A stretch of DNA of 51,784 bases, from positions 1 to 51,784 of the forward strand of contig WRIZ01000009.1 of NCBI GenBank assembly GCA_009782475.1, read 5' to 3'. Within the stretch, counting starts at the first letter, position 1. Every line of letters begins with the position of its first letter. Positions 1 through 7,252 of the stretch are shown here, in pieces. The notes under the pieces were generated by a model. The model searched no databases. It was given only the letters and a program-made list of their open reading frames with translations, and was not told the DNA's origin. This DNA is from Oscillospiraceae bacterium. Its GTDB lineage: Bacteria > Bacillota > Clostridia > Oscillospirales > UBA929. The position numbers were made by a program, and so were the translations under genes.

Positions 1-1
1 A

Positions 2-100
2 ACCATCAACAAAATCAAAGTCATCAAACGCATTATGTATGGCCGGTGTCGGTTTGATTTACTCAGAAATAAGTGCCTACTAATGGATTATGCCACCTAA
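2..100 (+). pseudogene. C-terminal end of a transposase (ISL3-like), cut by window edge
   Basis: An open frame runs from the window edge to a TAA stop. It encodes about 32 residues containing the string NKIKVIKRIMYGRC followed by a Leu/Arg-rich end. This resembles the extreme C-terminus of DDE transposases of the ISL3 group (N-K-I-K-x-I-K-R-x-x-Y-G-R). The rest lies outside the window, so I cannot tell whether the element is intact or a remnant. The family call rests on a short stretch. Confidence 0.6.
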
Positions 101-124
101 TTCAATCATCTCTGGAAAGAACCC

Positions 125-164
125 TCAAATAAGCCCGCGTCTGTACAGAGACGGGCTTATTTGA
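125..164. terminator. Strong hairpin, probable bidirectional terminator
   Basis: Perfect 13-bp arms (125-137 and 152-164) enclose a loop that itself contains the palindrome TCTGTACAGA. A-rich and T-rich ends (AAATAAGCCCG / CGGGCTTATTT) make it usable from both sides. It separates the transposase end from the CIS locus. The rest of 101-178 shows nothing else I recognise. Confidence 0.75.
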
Positions 165-178
165 CGCTTACGTGCATC

Positions 179-222
179 TTTAGAAATACTTTAGAAAAAA
201 ACTTGACAATGTTTGATATAAT
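179..222 (+). promoter_or_regulatory. Promoter with TTTAG direct repeats ahead of the AAA+ operon
   Basis: TTTAGA occurs at 179-184 and again at 190-195, an 11-bp period typical of OmpR/PhoB-family sites. A TATAAT -10 element lies at 217-222, starting 27 bp after the second repeat starts. A TTGACA at 203-208 is only 8 bp from TATAAT, so it is not its -35 partner. The repeats sit where a -35 would be, suggesting activator-dependent transcription. The same arrangement recurs at 4458-4501. About 106 bp of leader follows before the first start codon. Confidence 0.65.
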
Positions 223-328
223 ATCCTAAGAAGAGCCGCGCAGCCCGGCAATGAGGGCAAATTCATTTTGCCCGATTGCCCGCTGGGCGTCGAGCGGCTT
301 GACACCTCCCGCGAAAGGAGGCGACCCT

Positions 329-538
329 ATGCAAACGCAAGAGCCGAAGAAAAAGCGGCCGCCGGACGAGGATGAAGAGACCGACCTCACCCTTGATCTG
401 CCCGCTTTCCTGCCGCTGGACACCGCCGGGAATATTTTCGACCGCGACGCGGCCAAACGGTTTGGAGGGATCAACACCGACCCCTCGGTCTTCGACCGCC
501 AAGCCCTGTTCACCATCAAAACAGAAAGCGGGAATTAG
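329..538 (+). CDS. Small charged hypothetical protein, CIS leader gene
   Basis: Encodes 69 residues starting MQTQEPKKKR. An AAAGGAGG site at 314-321 sets this ATG over an upstream in-frame ATG at 251. The N-terminus is highly charged (KKKR then an acidic run). The middle contains LDLPAFLPLD and ends in hydrophilic sequence, with no membrane segment or signal peptide. It lies 3 bp before the AAA+ ATPase gene and is probably translationally coupled to it. I recognise no family; a small partner or adaptor of the ATPase is only an inference from position. Confidence 0.6.
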   Translation: MQTQEPKKKRPPDEDEETDLTLDLPAFLPLDTAGNIFDRDAAKRFGGINTDPSVFDRQALFTIKTESGN

Positions 539-541
539 CTT

Positions 542-2818
542 ATGGGACTGAAAGAACTGTTTGCCCCGGAGCTTGCCGATACGCCCTTCGAGAGCTACGG
601 GCAATATGCCGAAAGCCTGTTTGCCTGTGTGGACTGCCGGCTTTCGGATACCATCGGCGAGATGAAAACCGTCTTCGCCTCCGGCGACGGCGGCTATAAA
701 AACGTCCTCTACCCTGATCTGGAAACCGCCCACGACCGGGTTTTGAAGCGTTTGGCCGAGATCGGCGCATCCTCTTCGGACGAACTGCCGGAGCCCGGCG
801 AGACGGAGGATTTATCGGCTCTCGACGGACTTTTCGCCGGGTTTGCGGGCGAACCGGCTCAAACCGCCCCGGAAACCTTGAATCTTTCCGCCGCCGATAT
901 GCTGGCGCATACGCAGAGCCGGGCGGCGGCGTCCGATGTTCCGCTGCCCCTCTATTTCCTTTGCCGCAAGCTGGAACTCAGCCCGTTCGCGGCCTTTTGC
1001 CTCGCCTGCGCCGTGCTGGCCTCCACCCAGACAAACTACGCGGCGGTCTTTCAAGTGGTCAATCAAAACGGCTCCGCTCCCCTGCCCACCATCGAGTCGG
1101 CGGGACGGGTTTATTACGGGCGCGGCTTTTCCATCACGGACGCCTACGGGGATATGTCCCAAGCGCTGGAACAACTGGCGCCCGTTCTTGACATGAAGGT
1201 GAACGAGGCGATGCCGTTCGCCACCGTCCTCTCCCCCGATAAACGCCTGATCGACTTCCTGTTCGGCCCGAATCCCAAACGCCCGGACGAAAAATACAGC
1301 CGCTTTTTCGCTATGCTGACCAACGAGGAAGACCTTGACCCGCTCATCGCCAACGCGGGACAGCTGGACGCGCTGGAAATCGCCTATCAGGACGGCGCGC
1401 GGATTTTCGCCCTGTTCGGCGACGAGGGGAGCGGCCGCCGTTTCACCATCCGCCACTTCTGTAAAAACCGCGGCATCGGCTGTGTGACCTTGGATTGCGG
1501 GAAACTCTTTTCCTATGATTTCGCCTTTGTGGAAAAGGCTCTGTGGGCGGTCACGCGGGAGTGTATTCTCACCGAATCCTGCTGCGGTTTGAACAACTTA
1601 GGCTACCGGGAGGAGGAGAAAGAGAGGTTTTTCGGCTACATAGACCTCGCCTTTTTCAAACTGACCGAAAAGAAGATCACCGTCTTCACCGCCAGCCGGG
1701 AAAAGCTCCCCCTCAGGGAGATCACCGCCCTCGAATACGCCTCCCTGGAATTGGAAACGCCTAACTTCGGGGAACGGGAAAAACTCTGGCGTCACTACGC
1801 CGTACCGTACACGCTGGACGATGAGGTGGATCTGCCCGAAATGGCGACCAAGTTCCTCTTCACCCCCGGTAAGATTAAAAGCGCGCTCCACATGAGCCGC
1901 TCCCTTTCGGCGATGAAGAAGCTGGAGAAAGTATCCCGCGCCTGCCTTTTTGAGGCCTGCTACAACCAAATGAGCCATGAGCTGACCCAAAAGGCCACTA
2001 AAATCAAAGCCACCTATAGCTGGGACGACATTGTCATGTCCAAAGACCAGCGTCAGTCGCTGGAATACGCCTGCGATCAGATGCGCTTCCGGCGGCAGGT
2101 CTACGAGCAATGGGACTACAACCGCAAATATCCCTACGGGCGGGGGCTGTCCGTCCTGCTGTTCGGCGCGCCGGGAACCGGGAAGTCGATGTGCGCCCAA
2201 GTTTTGGCCAACGCGCTGAATTTGGAGCTGTACCGGGTGGATTTATCCAAGGTGGTGGATAAATACGTCGGCGAGACGGAAAAAAGCATCTCCATGATCT
2301 TCCGCGAGGCGAAAAAGTGCAACGTCGTCCTCTTCTTCGACGAGTGCGACACACTTTTCGCCAAACGCAGCGACGACGGCGGTTCCGGGCAGGCCAGCAA
2401 CAACAACAAGACCGCGCTGCTGCTGCAGGAGGTCGAGGCCTACGACGGCGTCAGTGTTTTGGCCACCAACTACAAGCACAACATCGACCCAGCCTTCTTC
2501 CGCCGGATGAAGTTTATTGTCGAGTTCCAGTTCCCCGATCCTGAGACGCGCTACATCCTTTGGAACGCCACCATCCCCAAAAACACACCGTTGGCCGAAG
2601 ATGTAGATGTCCGCTTTTTGGCCGACCGTTTCGAGTTTGTGGGCGGCAACATCAAAAACTGCATCTTAAACGCCGCCTTCCTCGCCGCGGGCGACCCGGA
2701 GGCGGGGGGCGAGGTGCATATGAAGCACTATCTGATGGCCATCCGCTATGAATTTGTCAAGACGGGCAAAGTATTCACCAAAGCCGACTTCGAGCCATAC
2801 GCCAAGCTGATTCTATAA
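542..2818 (+). CDS. CIS-associated AAA+ ATPase (Pvc15/Afp15-like)
   Basis: A 758-residue protein with two ATPase-like regions. The first (near residue 300) keeps only a degenerate P-loop, GDEGSGRR. The second is complete: Walker A GAPGTGKS near residues 541-548, Walker B VVLFFDECD near 594-602, a sensor-1 LATN, and an arginine-rich FFRRM. AAA+ ATPases are standard members of Afp/PVC-type loci, where they are thought to act in assembly or cargo handling in the cytoplasm. Weak ribosome site; coupling to the preceding small gene is likely. The 3' end overlaps the convergent regulator gene by 6 bp. A second, diverged ATPase of the same design lies at 34799-36733. Confidence 0.85.
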   Translation: MGLKELFAPELADTPFESYGQYAESLFACVDCRLSDTIGEMKTVFASGDGGYKNVLYPDLETAHDRVLKRLAEIGASSSDELPEPGETEDLSALDGLFAGFAGEPAQTAPETLNLSAADMLAHTQSRAAASDVPLPLYFLCRKLELSPFAAFCLACAVLASTQTNYAAVFQVVNQNGSAPLPTIESAGRVYYGRGFSITDAYGDMSQALEQLAPVLDMKVNEAMPFATVLSPDKRLIDFLFGPNPKRPDEKYSRFFAMLTNEEDLDPLIANAGQLDALEIAYQDGARIFALFGDEGSGRRFTIRHFCKNRGIGCVTLDCGKLFSYDFAFVEKALWAVTRECILTESCCGLNNLGYREEEKERFFGYIDLAFFKLTEKKITVFTASREKLPLREITALEYASLELETPNFGEREKLWRHYAVPYTLDDEVDLPEMATKFLFTPGKIKSALHMSRSLSAMKKLEKVSRACLFEACYNQMSHELTQKATKIKATYSWDDIVMSKDQRQSLEYACDQMRFRRQVYEQWDYNRKYPYGRGLSVLLFGAPGTGKSMCAQVLANALNLELYRVDLSKVVDKYVGETEKSISMIFREAKKCNVVLFFDECDTLFAKRSDDGGSGQASNNNKTALLLQEVEAYDGVSVLATNYKHNIDPAFFRRMKFIVEFQFPDPETRYILWNATIPKNTPLAEDVDVRFLADRFEFVGGNIKNCILNAAFLAAGDPEAGGEVHMKHYLMAIRYEFVKTGKVFTKADFEPYAKLIL

Positions 2819-3511
2819 ATCGCAGAATATGTACCCCGCGCCGCGAACCGTTTGGATTAACCCGTCCCGTTCGGGGTCGATCTTCTTCCGCAGATTGGAG
2901 ATATGTACCATCACGGTGCGGACGTCCTCCAAACAGTCGGCGTCCCAAACCTGACGGTAGAGATCCTCATACAGCAGCAGGGCGTCCTGTTTTTCAGCCA
3001 TGTAGGCCAGCAGGGAAAACTCAATCGGCGACAGGCCGGCGTCCTCTCCGTTCAGCCGCGCGTTCCGCCGCTCCAAATCGATCACAAGACGTTTGAGCCG
3101 GATCATCTTCCCGCTCCAGTTGGGCGTCTCACGGTCGGAATGGACGCGAGCCTGGTTAATCCGGGTCTCTATGCGCAGCAGCAATTCGTCGTAGCGAATC
3201 GGTTTGAGCATATAATCGTCGGCTCCGGCGTCCAGCATTTTCAGAATAACGCCGCTGTCCTCAAAAGCGGACAAAAAGATGATGGGGCAATGGCAGCGGG
3301 CGCGGATGACGCGGCACATCTCCTCGCTTTCGCCGTCCGGCATCACGGTGTTCATCAGGATCAGATGATAGGTCTGTTCTTCCAGCATGGCGGGGAGCCC
3401 GCTCAGGGCGCGAACGGTGTCGGAGGCGTATCCCGCGAGGGCGAGGCGGGTCTCGGTAATCACAGCCAAGTCGGGGTCGTCTTCCACGATCAGTATACGG
3501 TGCGAGGCCAC
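2813..3511 (-). CDS. OmpR-family response regulator with Asn in place of the phospho-Asp
   Basis: A 232-residue protein: receiver domain about 1-118, then an OmpR/PhoB winged-helix DNA-binding domain about 130-232 (ending VRGAGYIF). The GTG at 3511 is chosen because AAGGAGGG lies 5 bp upstream. The acidic pair (D11, D12), S81 and K103 are present, but the phospho-acceptor position reads LILMNTVMPDG, so Asp is replaced by Asn at residue 54. The codon is clearly AAC on the coding strand. Phosphate control should therefore be lost or altered, while DNA binding should be intact. It is divergent from a histidine kinase that also lacks its phospho-site. I infer that it binds the TTTAG repeats at 179-195 and 4458-4474. 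Confidence 0.9.
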   Translation of the reverse strand: MASHRILIVEDDPDLAVITETRLALAGYASDTVRALSGLPAMLEEQTYHLILMNTVMPDGESEEMCRVIRARCHCPIIFLSAFEDSGVILKMLDAGADDYMLKPIRYDELLLRIETRINQARVHSDRETPNWSGKMIRLKRLVIDLERRNARLNGEDAGLSPIEFSLLAYMAEKQDALLLYEDLYRQVWDADCLEDVRTVMVHISNLRKKIDPERDGLIQTVRGAGYIFCDL

Positions 3512-3541
3512 GCGAACCCTCCTTCCGAACGGACTGCTTTT

Positions 3542-3570
3542 ATTGTACAGGACTGTGAAAAAATTGTCAA
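3542..3570 (-). promoter_or_regulatory. Sigma-A-type promoter for the response regulator
   Basis: On the minus strand, TTGACA (3570-3565) and TACAAT (3547-3542) are separated by exactly 17 bp. They stand about 30 bp before the GTG start at 3511. This is the cleanest housekeeping promoter in the window and suggests steady expression of the regulator. A CGAATGCT direct repeat (3578 and 3588) lies just upstream, toward the kinase gene. Confidence 0.75.
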
Positions 3571-3622
3571 ATACGCTCGAATGCTCCCGAATGCTTTTAG
3601 GATCGAAGGAGGCTTGTCCGCG

Positions 3623-4453
3623 ATGGATTGGAGTTGGATTGTTCTCCCGGCAGTCTCTGTGCTGCTTGGTATGGCTGTGGTTATCATTGCTGTGGTTTAC
3701 GTGCGCGGCAGAGTTAAAATGCAAAAATTGGAAGACCAGCTTAGATTGGCCCGCAAAGCCGTTGAGGAAAAAGAGCGAGCCTCCCGCCACGAGATGGCCA
3801 TCCTCCACAACAAGATTGCCCAGGCCTTCCGCATCCCCATCTCGGTCATCTTGGGTTACGCCGAGCTGATCCGGGACGGGTTTGCCGGGGACAAAGACTA
3901 TATTCATAAACTATGTGATAAAACCGCGTATATGAATGAAGTGTTGTCCCATATCCTTTTAGAGTTCCAAACCCGCAACCAAACCAATTCGCCCCTGCTG
4001 GCCAGAATGAATTTGCTGGAAACGCTTCACAAGGCGGCGGCCGGGATCGCGGGAGCAGCCCTCAAGCGCGGGATCGCCGTCAATGTGGTTTCCGGCGCGG
4101 AGGAAATTTGGATCAACGGTGAGGAAACCGGGCTGGCCAAAGCGTTTGGCAACATCTTGGAAAATTCTTTGAAATATATGGGCCGGCCGGGGAATATACA
4201 AATTACGGCGTCCAAACTGGAAAAAGAGGTCATCCTGGTCTTCAAAGACGACGGCGAGGGGATGGACGGCGGGGAAGCCGAACACATCTTCAAACTGAAC
4301 TATCAGGGTTCCAACCGCAAGGCGGGCGAAGGGCTGGGGATGTACGCCGTGAAAACCGAGGTGGAGGCTCACGGCGGAACGGCGTCGGTCAAAACCGAGC
4401 CGGGCGGCGGGCTGGGCGTATTCATCACCCTGCCGCTGGCGGGCGGGAATTGA
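3623..4453 (+). CDS. Membrane histidine kinase-like protein lacking the H-box His
   Basis: A 276-residue protein. One N-terminal membrane helix (about 5-27) leads into a coiled stretch, a HisKA-like dimerisation region (about 58-115) and a HATPase domain (about 125-275). The H-box aligns as AQAFRIPISVILGYAEL, with Gln67 where the phosphorylated His belongs. The N-box (NILENSLKY), G1 (DDGEGM) and G2 (GEGLGM) motifs are intact, so ATP binding is expected. GAAGGAGG at 3605-3612 supports the ATG at 3623. It is divergent from the response regulator that lacks its Asp. There is no extracellular sensor loop. It may act as an ATP-dependent scaffold or a kinase using another residue; a His six residues before Gln67 is the nearest alternative. 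Confidence 0.85.
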   Translation: MDWSWIVLPAVSVLLGMAVVIIAVVYVRGRVKMQKLEDQLRLARKAVEEKERASRHEMAILHNKIAQAFRIPISVILGYAELIRDGFAGDKDYIHKLCDKTAYMNEVLSHILLEFQTRNQTNSPLLARMNLLETLHKAAAGIAGAALKRGIAVNVVSGAEEIWINGEETGLAKAFGNILENSLKYMGRPGNIQITASKLEKEVILVFKDDGEGMDGGEAEHIFKLNYQGSNRKAGEGLGMYAVKTEVEAHGGTASVKTEPGGGLGVFITLPLAGGN

Positions 4454-4457
4454 ATCT

Positions 4458-4501
4458 TTTAGCAAATCTTTAGACACATTCCGACAAATATGTGATATAC
4501 T
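4458..4501 (+). promoter_or_regulatory. Main CIS operon promoter with TTTAG direct repeats
   Basis: TTTAGC (4458-4463) and TTTAGA (4469-4474) are spaced 11 bp apart. TATACT (4496-4501) starts 27 bp after the second repeat starts. This repeats the geometry of the promoter at 179-222, including a shared GACAA just upstream of the -10. It lies directly after the kinase gene and about 31 bp before the first start codon of the long operon. Confidence 0.65.
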
Positions 4502-4531
4502 GCAAGTATTGAAATAAGGGAGATGCCGCTC

Positions 4532-6313
4532 ATGGATATTACCCGTCTGCTTCCCTTTGAGAGGAACCGCTATTACACAGGAAAACTCCTAAGCTCCGCC
4601 GACTTTTTGGCGGAACAGGAGTATCTGTGCGGCAAACAGCGTTTTGTCAACAGTATGATGTTCGGCTCGGGAGTGGCCTGCGGTTTGGGGGTCTACAGCC
4701 TTGACGACGATTCGATCATGGTTGAGTCGGGGGTGGCTGTGGACGGGACGGGACGCGAGATCGTCCTGCCGCGCTCGGTCATGCTCAAACTCTCCGCCAT
4801 CGACGGTTATGAAGAGACGGAAAGCGACCGCTACAGCCTGATGCTCGCCTACGCCGAGGAGCAGGTTCATCCCGTCTATTCGATCGCCCGCGGCGGGCAG
4901 AGCGACGAAGAGTATGAAATGAACCGCGTCCGGGAAGGCTGGCGGCTCTTTCTGCGCGCGCCGGAAAAGCCGCCCGTCCTCCTCACCGAATTTTTAAACA
5001 CCGCTCAAATCTACGCCGATGACGACTATATGGTTGAAGTCTCCGTCCCCGCCGCCGTAAGCTGCGGCGCGACCGTCAAACTGACCGTCACCGTCACCAA
5101 ACTCTCCGCCGCCGCCCGGAATATATCCCTCGACTGCTCCCTCCAAATGCCCTCCTTCACCGGAGAAACCGGCGGCAGTGAGCTGCCGGTCAGGGTGGAA
5201 GAGACGCTGGCCGAGCCGGGCGAATCGGTTTCCCGCGACTATTGGCTGAAGGCGGGAAGCCATCCTGCCCCTGAGTCGATGATTGTGGCGAAATCCAGCT
5301 TCATCCGCGTCTCGGTGGGCGGCGCGCTCAAAAAGGTTGAGGAGAATCTTGTTCTAAAATCGGCCATTGCGGATATATCAACCGAGCGTCTGATCGAGCA
5401 TGAGGTGGGGCGGGTCAGCCTGGAATCCCTCCAAATGCCGGGCGTTTACGACGCCATTCGCTTGGCCGACATCTCTGTTGTGCGGAGCAAGAACGCTTAT
5501 ATCATCGACAGAGTTGAGGATCTCGGCGTCAAACGCTACATCCGTACCATGGCCGCCGAACATCTCCGCCGGGAGTTCGCCTCTTGGTATCGGGACGCCG
5601 CCCTCCCCGCCGCCGGGACGGAACCGCCCCCGCCGCCGCGCGAACAAAGCGTCGCGGCGCGGGAACCTGTCTACGCCAGCGGGACTTGCGAGATCCCGCT
5701 CGGCACCAATTCCAAAAAGGGAAACGTGGTCTTTTCCAGCGAGATTATGCATGGCTTGGGGAAGGGAAACGTCTTTGTCACCGTCGGCTCCGACTACGCC
5801 GACACCGACCCGCGCGACACCGACCCCACCCGCCACACCATATACGGCAACCCCGCCCTCTTCGCCGGGGAAGCCCCTCCCATTGTCCTGGCGGAGACGT
5901 CGGTGAAGGTTTTGGCCGACCGCGGCTGCTTCGTTGCCGCCGCCAGGCTGCTGAAACCGACCAATTACTCGGTTTTGGTGCTTCGCTGGGTCGCCGTCAA
6001 ACTTCCCGCCGAGGACGATGAAAACAGGATTCACAAACTGACCGGCAAGAGCATCTCCGCTCAGTCGCCCACCGTTGTCTTAGGAACGCGGGAGAGCCAC
6101 CATTTCGCCGTCAGCTTTAACAATATGGAACCATGCGGTCTGATTTACAACCTGACCGAAAAAGACTCCGGCGAAATCACCTCCGACGGCATCTACACCG
6201 CCCCGTCCAAGGAAGGCGTCTACGAAATCCGTATTTCCTGCGCCGATATGCCGCTGGTAAGCACCTACGCCTACGCCGTCGTCAAAAAGAAAGGCGCCGA
6301 GGAGAAAACCTGA
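4532..6313 (+). CDS. CIS-associated conserved protein with C-terminal Ig-like region
   Basis: A 593-residue cytosolic-looking protein; no signal peptide. ATG 4532 is preferred over ATG 4523 because AAGGGAG (4516-4522) is 9 bp from the former and adjoins the latter. The N-terminus (LLPFERNRYYTGKLLSSADF, then AEQEY) matches a motif I know from uncharacterised proteins encoded beside phage-like baseplates and CIS. A Pro-rich hinge lies near residue 365. The C-terminus has a DGIYTAPSKEGVYEI motif typical of bacterial Ig-like folds. It is the first gene of the main operon. A structural or baseplate-platform role is inferred; no catalytic motif is seen. Confidence 0.6.
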   Translation: MDITRLLPFERNRYYTGKLLSSADFLAEQEYLCGKQRFVNSMMFGSGVACGLGVYSLDDDSIMVESGVAVDGTGREIVLPRSVMLKLSAIDGYEETESDRYSLMLAYAEEQVHPVYSIARGGQSDEEYEMNRVREGWRLFLRAPEKPPVLLTEFLNTAQIYADDDYMVEVSVPAAVSCGATVKLTVTVTKLSAAARNISLDCSLQMPSFTGETGGSELPVRVEETLAEPGESVSRDYWLKAGSHPAPESMIVAKSSFIRVSVGGALKKVEENLVLKSAIADISTERLIEHEVGRVSLESLQMPGVYDAIRLADISVVRSKNAYIIDRVEDLGVKRYIRTMAAEHLRREFASWYRDAALPAAGTEPPPPPREQSVAAREPVYASGTCEIPLGTNSKKGNVVFSSEIMHGLGKGNVFVTVGSDYADTDPRDTDPTRHTIYGNPALFAGEAPPIVLAETSVKVLADRGCFVAAARLLKPTNYSVLVLRWVAVKLPAEDDENRIHKLTGKSISAQSPTVVLGTRESHHFAVSFNNMEPCGLIYNLTEKDSGEITSDGIYTAPSKEGVYEIRISCADMPLVSTYAYAVVKKKGAEEKT

Positions 6314-6356
6314 GGATCAGGATTGTAATCAGTTATCTGTGCAAGGAGTGGGAGCT

Positions 6357-7202
6357 ATGCCATTTTCCGCAGGCGGGATGACATTGGGCGTGGTACATAA
6401 GGTCTTTTCCGGCTCGGTTAACGATGTGGCGGTCTGCCGGGACTACGCGTCGCCGCTGGAAATGTATTATACCCTGATTGTCATTAAGGACAGGAACTGC
6501 GCCAAACAGATGCTCGCCGCCCTTCAAAAGAAACGGAGCGGCGACGGGGTGGGAGAGCCGTATATATCCTGTTTTTCCCACAACGCTTGGCTCTGTTACC
6601 TCTTCCCCTACCGCCCTGAGCGTCCCATCGGCCGTTTTGCCGCGACGCAGATTACCGGCCCTGCCCAGTGGGAAATGATCAGCATGAATTTGGTGATGGA
6701 GTGTCTTTCCTCCCATCTTCCTTATCCCCTGCTGGCGTTGACGCTGGAGAGCGGGAATGTGCATGTGGAAAAGGACGGCGCGGTTTATTTTTCCTATTGC
6801 TTCGACTTGAGCGAACTGAACCCGGACGACGACGAACGCGCCTGCGCCCGCCGGTGCGCCGAGATGGCTCTCGCCCTCCCCCGTCCCGGTTCAAACAAGG
6901 TTAAGAGCGCGCGGCTGATGAACAAGAAACTGGCGCGCAACGCCTACCGCGGCCTCTCCGAGCTGTACCGGGACGTCAAGGTTTCGGCCATCCCGCCGGA
7001 AAAGCCGAAGTTCACCAAACGGCTGAGCGCGTTTTGGCAGCGAAACAAAGACGTTTTCTTCCGTTTCCTCCTTGTTTTTTGCGTCATCATCCTAGTTTTC
7101 GCCGTTGTGATCGGCTTAATGCAGTTAATCTTCGGCAGCATTCCTCTGTTCAGGCTGTTTGAAAACACGTTCGGCCGCATCGGGACGCTGGATCTGTCAT
7201 AA
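6357..7202 (+). CDS. Single-pass membrane protein, possibly pseudokinase-like
   Basis: A 281-residue protein. The ATG at 6357 follows GCAAGGAGTG. About 230 cytosolic residues precede one strong membrane helix near 236-262, leaving a short outer tail. The soluble part has a pattern loosely like a degenerate kinase fold, with FSGSVNDVAVCRDY and later GAVYFSYCFDLSEL, but no catalytic HRD or DFG. The arrangement recalls EssB/YukC of type VII secretion (pseudokinase plus one helix), but that is a resemblance in layout, not a homology I can prove. It begins a five-gene membrane/envelope block inside the CIS operon, so a membrane anchor for the particle is plausible. Confidence 0.5.
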   Translation: MPFSAGGMTLGVVHKVFSGSVNDVAVCRDYASPLEMYYTLIVIKDRNCAKQMLAALQKKRSGDGVGEPYISCFSHNAWLCYLFPYRPERPIGRFAATQITGPAQWEMISMNLVMECLSSHLPYPLLALTLESGNVHVEKDGAVYFSYCFDLSELNPDDDERACARRCAEMALALPRPGSNKVKSARLMNKKLARNAYRGLSELYRDVKVSAIPPEKPKFTKRLSAFWQRNKDVFFRFLLVFCVIILVFAVVIGLMQLIFGSIPLFRLFENTFGRIGTLDLS

Positions 7203-7252
7203 GGACGGCCGCCGTCCGCCCGGGTACAACCGTTTTGCAAAGGAGTGAATCC

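Noticed and set aside
203-222. TTGACA plus TATAAT as a normal sigma-A promoter
   Set aside because: They are only 8 bp apart, too close for one polymerase; the TTTAG repeats fit better as the upstream element.
3512-3907. N-terminal extension of the response regulator beyond 3511
   Set aside because: The extension covers the divergent promoter and the kinase start; AAGGAGGG and GTG at 3511 give a normal OmpR-family length.
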